A stretch of DNA of 14,021 bases, taken from contig CAYPIE010000132.1 of NCBI GenBank assembly GCA_964410665.1, positions 1-14,021 of the forward strand, in the 5' to 3' direction. Positions 1 through 8,500 of the stretch are shown one piece after another; within the stretch, counting starts at the first letter, position 1; the number at the start of each line of letters is the position of its first letter. The DNA comes from CAYPIE01 sp964410665. Its GTDB lineage: Bacteria > Planctomycetota > Planctomycetia > Gemmatales > Gemmataceae. A program made the translations under genes and the position numbers. The notes under the pieces are model-generated. The model was not told the origin of the DNA and searched no databases. It saw only the letters and a program-made list of their open reading frames with translations.

Positions 1-51
1 TCAACGACCGGGATGAACTCTGGAAGGTGCTCTTCGTAGTCACCGTGCAAA

Positions 52-987
52 CTAGGACTCGTTCTTCGGAGCCGACTGTTGTTGTTTTAGTTGCTTCAAC
101 TCTTGGTAGAGTTGCTGCAGCTGTTGGAGTTGCTGTTGCGTCTGCTGCAATTTCGCTTGATATGCCGCCGCGTTGCCTGCTGGTGGAGCACACGCAGGAG
201 CCGCGGATGGCACGCTGGCTGCGCACGCGCTCGCCACCGGAGTGGCGGCACTCTGGGTCGAGACCACAACCTGACCTTGGCCCATGGCCATCCCCTGCAC
301 GGGTACCATTGGTGGTGATTGAGGCATCATCACCTGCCCGGGATACGGTACTGGGACCATCGATTGAGGCTGCGGATAGGCCAGCGGAGCTAGCGCAGGA
401 GCCTGGGCAACCATCCGGGGGGCTAGCACCGGATAGACAGGAGGTGGAGCAGGCTGTTGAACTGGAACTTCGTAGGTGATTTCATCGGCTTCTTCGACCA
501 CGATCGGTTTGAGAAATGGAATCGGAATGTTAAAAGTTGACAGTTTGAAACCCAGACGCGTCTTGCGACGAACCTTGGCACGGACAGGTGTGATCGCTTG
601 GGCATGGGCCGCGTACCCTGGAGGTACCACCGGCGGGTTGCCTGCCATGGCGACATGCATGCCTGGGTGGGCGGCTCCATGGTGGCCACCATGGCGAACC
701 GGCACCCGCACTGGTGGAGGAGACTCGACGATGATTTCTTGTTGTGGAGCCTTGACAACCACGGGTGTCGGCGTTTCCACTTCAATCTCTTGTTGAGGAG
801 CCTTGACCACGACGGGGGGCGACTCCGCCGGGAGAGGAGGGGTTGTCGCATGGTGTTCGCTGGCATGCAGGTGGCATTCTTCACAGCCGCTAGGCGGGCA
901 CTCCACATCGAAAGCCCGATCGAATGGTCCGCCGCGACAGCCCATTGTGGCCATGGCCATCCCAAGGAAGATTGTCACACGGAACAT
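52..987 (-). CDS. Putative exported lipoprotein, Pro/Gln-rich with coiled-coil tail
   Basis: I do not recognise a family. The 311-residue product starts with a short hydrophobic signal ending ATMGC, a loose lipobox that would lipidate Cys17 (position -3 is Thr, not Leu). Next comes a Cys/His-rich stretch (C30, C35, C38, H39, then more His) containing a CxxCH motif at 35-39. Two near-identical 17-residue units follow at 58-74 and 75-91 (core PVVVKAPQQEI). The middle is Pro/Ala/Met/Val-rich low complexity, and the last 40 residues are Gln/Leu-rich and likely coiled coil. The start is supported by AAGGGG eight bases upstream. It is the last of three same-strand genes with the same overall plan, so an envelope or surface structural role is inferred. 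Coding potential is convincing because a signal, repeats and coiled coil are all in one frame. Confidence 0.75.
   Translation of the reverse strand: MFRVTIFLGMAMATMGCRGGPFDRAFDVECPPSGCEECHLHASEHHATTPPLPAESPPVVVKAPQQEIEVETPTPVVVKAPQQEIIVESPPPVRVPVRHGGHHGAAHPGMHVAMAGNPPVVPPGYAAHAQAITPVRAKVRRKTRLGFKLSTFNIPIPFLKPIVVEEADEITYEVPVQQPAPPPVYPVLAPRMVAQAPALAPLAYPQPQSMVPVPYPGQVMMPQSPPMVPVQGMAMGQGQVVVSTQSAATPVASACAASVPSAAPACAPPAGNAAAYQAKLQQTQQQLQQLQQLYQELKQLKQQQSAPKNES
715..816 (-). repeat. Tandem 51-bp (17-residue) duplication inside the lipoprotein gene
   Basis: Two adjacent 51-bp units encode PVVVKAPQQEIEVETPT and PVVVKAPQQEIIVESPP. The DNA copies (TCTTGTTG-GGAGCCTTGAC core on the plus strand near 735 and 786) are still very similar, which suggests a fairly recent duplication. 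Confidence 0.85.
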
Positions 988-1101
988 CGGGCAATCCCCT
1001 TGCTGGTCGATGGATCGTACGACCTCCCTGTACCATCCGCCAAATAACGTATCGGCTTCCTGGGAGCAATCACTTTAGCAAAAATTCGGATTCGATGGGA
1101 T

Positions 1102-2187
1102 TTAACGGTCTGGTGGTGGTTGAAGCTGTTTTAAGGTTTCGATCTCACGTTGGAGGATGCTGATTTGGGCCTTTAACTGCTGAATTTCCTGCTCTTGTCC
1201 GAAAAGCACATCTTTCGAGCTCGAGGTCAATTTGCCAAATCGGTCCAGGATGGCGTTTTCGAGCGAATTGACGCGACCGGTGACCCGAGACTCGAGCGCC
1301 TCAACGCGGCGATTTTGATTCACCAAAATATCTTGAGAGGTAGCCGTCAACGCTCCGAATCGGGTCTTTAGCGCTTGAATTTCCTTGGCGAGTAAATCAA
1401 AGGTTTCGGTGAGCTCTGCATCGGTAATCTGCGGAGTATTTGGGGCTTGGGCAGATGGTTCGCTTGGGCCGGTACGCTCCAGGAATGCGGCAATCGATGC
1501 GAGTAGCACGGCTTGCTCGCGAAGTTGGCGTTTCAGGTTCGGCGTGGTCGCAGAAGCGCGAGGCTGGTTGACAGCAGTCGCGGTTTGTGTTTGAGCATTC
1601 AATGCTTGCAGGGTGAACAGGTTTGCTAGCCCCGGATGGACCAGCGAACCCGGGATCGCACAACCTGGTCTTTGGGGAAACAATCCCGATGCGAGCGGAG
1701 TACAGCCGAGCGATGCCATGGGTGCGAGGGGATAAGGCATGCTTGCGTGGGGACTGTGCATGGAATAGTGCATGGGTGCTGCAACACCGGGTGCCAGGGT
1801 GGGTGCATAGGTCTGATAAGGAATCGCATAGTTGAATGGTGCGGTGACAGTGGTCGTCACGGTGGTAGTAGGTGGTGCTGGTGGAGCGCAACGGGACGTC
1901 GTGCATGCATTCTGGCAAGCACGGCAAGGCTTCTTGACACAAGGAGTTGGTGCTTGTCGGTAGGTAATCTTGGGAGGGGGCACCACCACGCGAATCTTCG
2001 GTGGAGCGGGGACCATGGGTGATGGACATGGGGCCGGAGGACATGGGACAATATGAGCGGTGCCTGGGCTCGGTTCCGGTGTGAGGACCCCTTCATTGGG
2101 AGGAATCACCAGGGGTGGTGACCCTGCTGCGGCAAGCTTGAGCCCACTAACGTAGAGTACGTACAGCAGCAGCAGGAGTCGAAGCAT
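1102..2187 (-). CDS. Secreted Pro-rich protein with C-terminal coiled coil
   Basis: No family recognised. The frame is open from 2235, but the clear signal peptide begins at ATG 2187 (MLRLLLLLYV..., likely cleavage after LAAA at residues 18-21). AAGGA lies nine bases upstream of that ATG; an ATG two codons earlier (2193) is only three bases from it. After the signal comes a Pro/Cys-rich region with several PCPP-like and CxxC motifs, then an Ala/Pro/Met/Tyr-rich segment. From about residue 210 the sequence is helical and ends in a strong coiled coil. That tail holds two copies of RFGxLTxxSxDxL 40 residues apart (residues 276 and 316), so it grew by internal duplication. It is the middle gene of three similar exported proteins on this strand. 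A structural envelope role is inferred only; the paired cysteines could form disulphides after export. Confidence 0.75.
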   Translation of the reverse strand: MLRLLLLLYVLYVSGLKLAAAGSPPLVIPPNEGVLTPEPSPGTAHIVPCPPAPCPSPMVPAPPKIRVVVPPPKITYRQAPTPCVKKPCRACQNACTTSRCAPPAPPTTTVTTTVTAPFNYAIPYQTYAPTLAPGVAAPMHYSMHSPHASMPYPLAPMASLGCTPLASGLFPQRPGCAIPGSLVHPGLANLFTLQALNAQTQTATAVNQPRASATTPNLKRQLREQAVLLASIAAFLERTGPSEPSAQAPNTPQITDAELTETFDLLAKEIQALKTRFGALTATSQDILVNQNRRVEALESRVTGRVNSLENAILDRFGKLTSSSKDVLFGQEQEIQQLKAQISILQREIETLKQLQPPPDR

Positions 2188-2373
2188 TGGCATGATTCCT
2201 TCATCCAGAACCGCACCAAGGTTGAACGGCCGCATCGACCGTCACCCTGTCACATATATCCAATCGACTTTACCCCACTGCGAGCTTTGGAGGTTTTTCC
2301 AGGTCAAGACCTGATGCAAATCCCGCGTTTTCGGCGAACCACGCAGATGACGTCCTTTTGCTATCGCAAAGTT

Positions 2374-3525
2374 TTAGTCTTGTCCGACCAAGGTTGCCGA
2401 GGCTGTCGGCGTTTGTGCCGAGACTCGATACTTTCGGTGAAGTTCAACGAGTGCATCGAGTTCGGCGAGTTCCTGGTCAACTTTTTCAAGAGCTCCTGGC
2501 CGAACGGGGCGGACCACCGACTTGCCCGAACGAAGCGCCGCCAGTGTTGCTAGGTCTCGATCAATGGTTTCCAACGCCAGGTCAGGCGTGGAAGATGACA
2601 TCGGTGTTCGCGACGATGATCGCGCCAGCGATCGGAGGGTATTGAGCCGTTGGTCGATCGCACCGTAGCCTCCGTTCGAATCGCCGTGATCGGCATCGCT
2701 CGAGGATTGCTCTGCAGGGATCGTGTGCATCGGTTGAGGAAGTGAAGGTTGAGGGCTGGGTGCACGTTCGGCGGCAGGGCGGGTTTCCAGGATGGCTGCG
2801 ATCCGTTCTAACAAGCTCCGATTGGCGCGTGTATCCTCTTGGATCCCCCGAAGGTCCGCTTCGATTCGCCGCAATCGCTCCTCCAGTTGGCGGCCGGAAC
2901 CGCCCGAATCGGGACCAGTCAGCAAGTTCTCCAAGAATCGCTCGGCGATTCGCTCACCAACCCGGATGAGCAGTGAACCGATCAGGCCTGCGGAGGGATC
3001 CGCCGAGCTGGAAAAATCCACCAAGCCTCCTCCCATCACCCGTGGGCGATTCTGGAGGAAAGCCGCATCGATGGTTTGGCTGGAAGCGAAGGTTTGATTC
3101 CGTTGTATGGGCGTAAGACTTAGAGCCCTCGGAACCGCTCCGATTGCTGGGAGCGATTGGAGCATCACGGACGGCGTTGCTGAGATGACCGGACTCGCAG
3201 AATAAGAGAGCCCGATCGTGGGTGCCATGGAGATCCCGAAGGCTGGGGTCGTGTACCCCAGTGGAGCGGGCGAACAGGCCAAGCGGGGTGCCGACACAGG
3301 GCCATAGGAAGCAGGATAACCCAGAGAAGCATAGCCCATCGAATACCCGAAACAACCGGTACCCGGGGCATAGGCGGCAGGTGCTGCCGCATAGGCAAAT
3401 CCACCTGCTGGAGCGTAAGCATAAACCCCTGCGTGATGGGCGTGGCGGTGTCGAAAGAAGCCTTCGACCCGATCGGCCGCAACCAGGGCGGAGACAAGAC
3501 AGGACGCACAGAGAATTCGAGTCAT
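2374..3525 (-). CDS. Secreted Gly/Ala/Tyr-rich protein with helical repeat tail
   Basis: No family recognised. The 383-residue product starts with a signal-like segment (MTRILCASCLVSALVAA), followed by a His-rich patch (FFRHRHAHH). A Tyr/Ala/Gly/Pro-rich low-complexity stretch of about 80 residues comes next, reminiscent of structural surface proteins. Residues from about 170 onward are charged and helical (LEERLRRIEADLRGI). The last 100 residues carry three related units, (I/V)DxxLxxLxxL, starting near residues 290, 321 and 349. AAGG lies eight bases before the chosen ATG. It is transcriptionally the first of the three-gene minus-strand set; gaps of 186 and 114 bp leave room for separate promoters. 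Function is inferred only as an exported structural or adhesive component. Confidence 0.75.
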   Translation of the reverse strand: MTRILCASCLVSALVAADRVEGFFRHRHAHHAGVYAYAPAGGFAYAAAPAAYAPGTGCFGYSMGYASLGYPASYGPVSAPRLACSPAPLGYTTPAFGISMAPTIGLSYSASPVISATPSVMLQSLPAIGAVPRALSLTPIQRNQTFASSQTIDAAFLQNRPRVMGGGLVDFSSSADPSAGLIGSLLIRVGERIAERFLENLLTGPDSGGSGRQLEERLRRIEADLRGIQEDTRANRSLLERIAAILETRPAAERAPSPQPSLPQPMHTIPAEQSSSDADHGDSNGGYGAIDQRLNTLRSLARSSSRTPMSSSTPDLALETIDRDLATLAALRSGKSVVRPVRPGALEKVDQELAELDALVELHRKYRVSAQTPTASATLVGQD

Positions 3526-3563
3526 CGCTTCGGCCTTCGGTGCATCGAATTAGGATCTGGGTA

Positions 3564-3580
3564 GTCTGGTCAATCCAGAC
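3564..3580. promoter_or_regulatory. Palindrome upstream of the secreted-protein trio
   Basis: GTCTGG-TCAAT-CCAGAC is a perfect 6-bp inverted repeat with a 5-base centre, about 40 bp ahead of the start at 3525. It could be an operator or a small 5'-leader hairpin. The sequence alone does not decide between these. Confidence 0.35.
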
Positions 3581-3600
3581 AGCATTGGATATCATTGATG

Positions 3601-3629
3601 AGTATGCCAGGAGATGGGTGCGAAGGCAA
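3601..3629 (-). promoter_or_regulatory. Weak sigma-70-like promoter for the minus-strand trio
   Basis: Read on the minus strand: TTGCCT, 17 bases, CATACT. Each box matches consensus at 4 of 6 positions and the spacing is ideal. It would start transcription near 3594, about 70 bases before the start codon. The match is weak. Confidence 0.25.
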
Positions 3630-3689
3630 CGAAAAGCTGGGACCATTTTGGCAAGCGGCAGTCCTGTGAACGGTAAGATCGGTGCGAAA

Positions 3690-3741
3690 GCGGCTTGCGG
3701 CCACATCGTTCATCGGCATGGCGAAAACGGACGCAAGCCGC
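3690..3741. repeat. 10-bp perfect inverted repeat, 32-base loop
   Basis: GCGGCTTGCG (3690-3699) is perfectly complementary to CGCAAGCCGC (3732-3741). The loop has a smaller inner GCCA/TGGC pairing at 3700-3703 and 3719-3722. No T-run follows on the plus strand, so it is not a classical intrinsic terminator. It lies between the two divergent transcription units and may insulate them or bind a protein. Confidence 0.6.
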
Positions 3742-3884
3742 AGAGTAATTTGAAGTTATAATATTATGTATATCGACTTGTGTTGCTCCCCAGCGTTGCG
3801 AAAAGAGAAGTGGGCGTCGTAGTGAGCATAAGTAATGGGTGTAGCGTAGGCGTCTGCAGGGGTGGTGGATGGGTAGTGAACGCG

Positions 3885-3913
3885 TTGACAAGTGAAAAAA
3901 AGTTGTCTATATT
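3885..3913 (+). promoter_or_regulatory. Sigma-70-type promoter for the protease/lipase-CHAT cluster
   Basis: TTGACA (3885-3890) is a perfect -35 box, followed by exactly 17 bases and TATATT (3908-3913), 5 of 6 to the -10 consensus. Transcription would start near 3920, giving a leader of about 140 bases before the metalloprotease start at 4060. It is the best promoter match I found in the window. Confidence 0.6.
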
Positions 3914-4059
3914 CGTTTGTATTTGTTGCGATTGTTCTTCGGCACTTTCTTTTGCGTTGAATCCCGTAAATTCTGCATGATCTGTGCTCAATTGCCACGG
4001 ATGTCCCTTTTGTCGGCATAGTTGCTCGTATTTTCCACTCTTTTCAGTGGAGCTCTGTC

Positions 4060-5085
4060 ATGAGTCACCGAGATGCGCAAATCCGTGAAGCGATTGAAAG
4101 CCTCATCCAACTCCTCCGAGCCTTAGAAAGCGAAGATTCGCAAGAACATGACCTGGGTGGCGACCATGCCAATGGCTACTCCAGCGAAACGGATACGAAA
4201 CACGGCCTATCCGGCGGCCGCTGGATCGATGTCGACTACGGTTGTGTCATCAAGCCATTGCCGAATCGCATGATCGTCCGGGCGGCCGAGAAGGCGGTGG
4301 ACATTAACCCGGTCAACGGCGTCATGGAGGCTCCCATGATGCGTGGCAATATCGGGATTTCCGAAGTACCTGATGAGCCCCTGCGAACCGCGCTGATGGT
4401 GCAAAAGTATTGGGGGCCAACGCCTCGCCGCCTGACGGTTAGCTTTCTGGATAGTCCCCCGGCCGAGTTGCGACGTCGGATCATCACCCACATGAATGCC
4501 TGGACGCGGACCGGTTGCATCGAATTTGTCGAGACCACGGGGGTTGGCGAAGTCCGGATCGCGCGGGGACGGGGGGGGTATTACTCTTATCTTGGGACCG
4601 ATATTTTGCTGGTCCCGCGGAACCGTCCTACCCTAAATCTTCAAGGATTCACCATGCGTACTCCTGAAAGTGAGTTCCGTCGTGTGGTGCGACATGAGGC
4701 GGGGCATACCCTCGGGTTCGTACACGAGCACATGCGGCGAGAGTTGATCGCGCGGTTAGACCGTGAGAAAACCTACAACTATTTTCAGCGCACCCAAGGC
4801 TGGAGTCGGCAAATGGTCGACACCCAGGTGCTCACTCCGTTGGACGAGAAGTCGATTTTCCGGACCCCCCCGGATCAGGATTCCATTATGTGCTACCATC
4901 TGCCGGGTTCGATCACGGTGGATGGACGGCCGATCCGAGGCGGGGAGGATATTAACCAGACCGATTATCGCTTTTGTGGCTACGTCTATCCGCGTCCAGG
5001 GGCGGCCGCGAGGATGACTTTCGAGGAAGGCGACAGCGACGACTGGGATGCATCGGAAGATCCTATCGAGAGTCGGCACTGGTGA
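4060..5085 (+). CDS. Astacin-like (M12A) zinc metalloprotease
   Basis: A 341-residue zinc endopeptidase of the astacin type. The signature HEAGHTLGFVHEH is at 212-224: H212, H216 and H222 bind zinc and E213 is the catalytic base. The Met-turn is SIMCY at 275-279 (M277, Y279), where typical astacins have SIMHY. The catalytic domain starts near W118 and runs to about residue 312. Residues 1-117 form an unusual N-terminal region with a helical start and no signal peptide, so export is not evident, which is odd for astacins. Residues 75-110 could act as a propeptide. GGAG lies seven bases before the ATG. The acidic C-terminus (EEGDSDDWDASED) is possibly flexible. It is the first gene of a cluster with a small protein and a lipase-CHAT protein. 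The substrate is unknown; processing a cluster partner is an inference. Confidence 0.9.
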   Translation: MSHRDAQIREAIESLIQLLRALESEDSQEHDLGGDHANGYSSETDTKHGLSGGRWIDVDYGCVIKPLPNRMIVRAAEKAVDINPVNGVMEAPMMRGNIGISEVPDEPLRTALMVQKYWGPTPRRLTVSFLDSPPAELRRRIITHMNAWTRTGCIEFVETTGVGEVRIARGRGGYYSYLGTDILLVPRNRPTLNLQGFTMRTPESEFRRVVRHEAGHTLGFVHEHMRRELIARLDREKTYNYFQRTQGWSRQMVDTQVLTPLDEKSIFRTPPDQDSIMCYHLPGSITVDGRPIRGGEDINQTDYRFCGYVYPRPGAAARMTFEEGDSDDWDASEDPIESRHW

Positions 5086-5142
5086 AGGGAGCCCGGCGTA
5101 GCCGGCAGCGGCACGATGCGGTCACCCTCGCGAAAGGTTCCG

Positions 5143-5451
5143 ATGCCACGCTTGATCGAAGTTCAAGATCCGCAGCAATGTACTGCTCCGATTTGGTTAC
5201 GGGTTGGCGATGGGATCCTGTTTGCTGCCTGCGGAGGACAAGTCGCGGCCGGCGGGGACATCGTCGAGTTCGTCGGTCCGTTTCTGCCAGCAGTGCTGGG
5301 GACTCACGGCCAACCTCTCGAGCCAGCGGGTTCCCCGAATACTCTGTTCTGTCATACTCATCGCCCAGGCCATGTCGCCATGGAAGTCTTCACGGGTGTC
5401 CCGGGGAAGTCTCCTCGGAAGACCACCGTGAGACTCATTGTGGAGGAGTAG
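5143..5451 (+). CDS. Small beta-rich protein with Cys/His/Met cluster, function unknown
   Basis: A 102-residue protein with no family I can name with confidence. Alternating hydrophobic residues and Gly/Pro turns suggest a beta-sandwich. Near the C-terminus is FCHTHRPGHVAM (C70, H71, H73, H77, M80). Together with an upstream H55 this faintly recalls the copper-site loop of cupredoxins (Cys, His, Met), but the spacing does not match precisely. An Ig-like fold is an alternative. No signal peptide is visible. The frame is open from an ATG at 5116, but the ATG at 5143 has AAGG six bases upstream and removes a poorly coding basic extension. It lies 57 bp after the metalloprotease and 63 bp before the lipase-CHAT gene on the same strand, so co-transcription is likely. 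It could be a partner, inhibitor or sensor for those enzymes. Confidence 0.65.
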   Translation: MPRLIEVQDPQQCTAPIWLRVGDGILFAACGGQVAAGGDIVEFVGPFLPAVLGTHGQPLEPAGSPNTLFCHTHRPGHVAMEVFTGVPGKSPRKTTVRLIVEE

Positions 5452-5514
5452 TTCCGTTGGCTTGCTCGCGAAGGGGTGAAGCTTTCTTGCAGGCAACACC
5501 CCAGAGGCACTCGG

Positions 5515-8500
5515 ATGCGTTCGTCCATGTCGAATGAAGAAGGCTTCCTGGCCCGCGTTGAGGCCGCTGATCCGGATACCTTTGCCCAGATTCTGGTCCG
5601 TGCAACGCCAGAAGAAGAGCGAATCCTCCGTGTGTACTTTGGTGAGCCGAAGTATCAGGAGATGCGTCGTTTGGCCGTGCAGCAGGAGTACGGCCCGGCC
5701 TCTACTCGCTCGATCTTCGGCGACCTGTTTGGCAGCGGTGATGAACCGGCGGCCGAACCTGCCGGCAATGTCGTCGTCTTGCCGGGCTTGATGGGCAGCG
5801 AGTTGACGGTGTATCGCCGCGACGAGGGCGACCGTGTCTGGCTGAGTTACTGGCGGATCTTTCGGGGGAGGCTGGGCGAATTACGTTTGACCCCCGACGG
5901 GAGTGAGCCCAGTGACCCTACCCTGGAAGTGCGGCCTACCGGGGTGTTGAAGGACTACTATGGGGAACAGCTTCTGTCGCTACGTCGTCATTGGAATGTG
6001 GCCACCTACCCGTACGACTGGCGCAAAACCTTGAGCGAGGCAGCCGACGGGTTAGCTTCGTTGATCCGGCGGAAGTTTGGAAGTGGCACCCCGGTCCATC
6101 TGGTAACCCACTCGATGGGGGGCCTGGTGGCGCGGGTGTTTATCCGGCGGCACCAGGACCTATGGCAGCGTATGCAAGACCCGCACGCGCCGGAACGCGG
6201 GGGTCGGCTGATCATGCTGGGCACGCCGAATTATGGCTCTCATCTAGCGGTCCAGGCCCTCACGGGGTTGGCGGGGACCGTTCGCAAACTTGAATTGCTC
6301 GATACCCACCATGATCTCCAGGAAGTGCTGCAGATCCTCTCGACCTTCCCGGGGCTTTATCATCTGTTGCCCTCCCAGGAGAAGAGTGGCGCTAGGTCTG
6401 CCCGGCTGTATCAGGCCTCGACCTACCATCGGGTGAATCCTTATGTCCGGCAAACGTTGTTGGACGTTGCCGCCGAGCAGCACCGCGAGCTTGCGGAGAT
6501 CGTCGATCCCGGCCGAATGATTTACATCGCCGGGTATGCCCAGGCAACCATCTCTGGCATCGTCGACTATGACCATCTGGATGATCCGGCCTCTTATGAA
6601 GCCACTTCGACCCAGGGGGACGGTACGGTCACGCATCGCTTAGGGCTGCTCAAAGAGGTACGTACCTACTTTGTGAAAGAGGCGCACGAGGATTTGCCTG
6701 CTTCCCGTCGTGTCCGCGACGCGGTCAACGATCTGCTGCGTACTGGAAAGACCGATCGACTCTCCGGCGGACAGGTTGCCCGGCGGGGGCCGGCAACCCA
6801 ACCGGGACTTGCCTTAGAAATCCAACAGGCACGCGAGCGTGAGCTAGGCCGCTTGCACGACCTGATGGGCCGAACCCGCGGGCTTAGTCGTGTCGATGCG
6901 GAACGTGCTACGCCTCCCATCGGAGAGGCGCGGCGACAAGCGGAGCGACTTCTGGTCAAGGAGTTCCTGGGCACCGGATCCGAGAGTGATCCAGGCTATG
7001 ACCGTCGTGTGGGCGAGGAACGTGCCCGACCCACCCCGGTCGTTGAGATTCGCGTCGAGTTCGGCAAGATTCAGGACCCCGAGAACATGTTGGACGCGGA
7101 TGCCATTGCCGTGGGCCACTACCTCGGCGTCCGTCCATCGGGCAGCGAACGTGAGCTCGATCTCGCGATCAGCGGCGTTTCGAAGGAGCAGGCGGTCAGC
7201 GATGACCGGCTCATCCTCACCCAATACGCCGGCCGGGGCATCATTCGCGGTCATCTCGGGCAACCCTTTTTCTTGCCGGATCCCCGTAGGAGCGACCGAC
7301 TGATCGCCATCGCTGGGATGGGGCCCGCTGGGCGCTGTGGCTTACCCGAACTTACGGTGCTCGTCCGAGAACTCTGCTGGTCGCTTGGCGAGGTCGGCAA
7401 GCAGCATCTGGCCAGTGTCTTGATCGGCTCTGGTGCGGGCAACCTGGCGGTTCGCGAGGCGGTGGACTGCTGGCTCGATGGCCTCAGCCAAGCCCTTGCC
7501 GATCGTAGTCATGGGGCCGGTTTGACCGTTCTGACCTTTGTGGAGCATGACCCGCGACGAGTGCTTGAGATTATCGAGGCGCTCGAGCGAGCTCACCAGC
7601 GTGGGTGGGTTCGTCTGCATTTCGACCCCCCTACCATCACGGAAGCGAAGCGGCAGCAACTCCTCCAGGTTGAGGTTGAACGGTACCAGGCGTTCCTTCG
7701 TGAACAAAGTGCCCGCCCGGATGATGACCAGGTGCCGGTGCGGGTGACGGTCGAAGTCGAACGTGATCCTTCTGACCCCACCGACCCTTATAGTGGCACC
7801 TACTTGTTCTCCTTGTTAACCCGAACTGCATCAGTCCCGACCCGAGCCATCCCCCTTGATTTACGCCTCGTCGATGCTGCCAACAACGAGCTTGCCGCGG
7901 CCATGGTCCCCGAGCGTCAGGTCGAATTGGGCCGCTACCTCGAAGAACTGCTGGTCCCCGATGACCTGCGTGGGAAGTTCGCGTCTCCAGCTCCGCTGGT
8001 CATCCAGCTAGATTCCACCACCGCACGCATTCACTGGGAGTTACTGGCCCAACCCGGTCCGGTGAATCAAAGTGGCAATACTGTGGGGAATCTCGACCAC
8101 AACCTCCAGCCCTTTTTGGGCTTGAATCGCGGCTTGACCCGCCAGCTGCGGGCAGGCTTTGCTCCGCCTCCAGAACCACCTCCACCCCCCTCGCGAACCT
8201 TACGGGTGCTGATTGTCGCTGACCCCGCCGGGGATATGCCGTTAGCCGGTGCCGAGCAGGAGGGGTATTTTCTGACCGAGCTGATCGAGAGCTACAATCG
8301 CGTCGGCCGCGGCCAGGACGATACCCCGCGGAATCGCGTCCAGGTGACCGCGTTGATCGGGCCCACCCAGGCAACCCGCACCGCAGTCCATCGTGAACTG
8401 TTGCTCAATCGCTATGATGTGTTTCACTTCGCAGGTCACTGCATTTATGAGAAAGAACGTCCGGAACGTTCTGGACTCATCTTCTCTCGCACCGAACGGC

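Larger units (their letters stand above)
3526..4059. other. Divergent intergenic region, 534 bp
   Basis: No convincing gene is seen here; the small open frames lack ribosome sites and family resemblance. The stretch is visibly AT-richer than the flanking genes. It carries the regulatory candidates listed separately: a leftward promoter and palindrome near 3564-3629, a large inverted repeat at 3690-3741, and a rightward promoter at 3885-3913. Confidence 0.7.

Noticed and set aside
1..51. Possible end of another gene at the left edge
   Set aside because: Both strands have an open frame in these few bases, but 51 bases are too few to decide.
27..796. Plus-strand open frames opposite the lipoprotein gene
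   Set aside because: They are antisense to a gene with a signal, repeats and a coiled coil, and their translations show no protein-like pattern.
2300..2313. CAGGTCAAGACCTG palindrome downstream of the third exported gene
   Set aside because: Short and isolated; it could be an operator for the second exported gene, but no promoter boxes accompany it convincingly.
3757..3762. Perfect TATAAT in the divergent spacer
   Set aside because: The sequence 17 bases upstream (CAAGCC) does not resemble a -35 box, so it is probably chance in AT-rich DNA.
5093..5105. CCGGC-GTA-GCCGG mini-hairpin after the metalloprotease stop
   Set aside because: Only 5 bp with a 3-base loop in GC-rich DNA; likely chance.
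5476..5514. Upstream GTG start for the lipase-CHAT protein
   Set aside because: The GAAGGG sequence abuts the GTG with no spacing, while the ATG at 5515 has AGAGG at the right distance.
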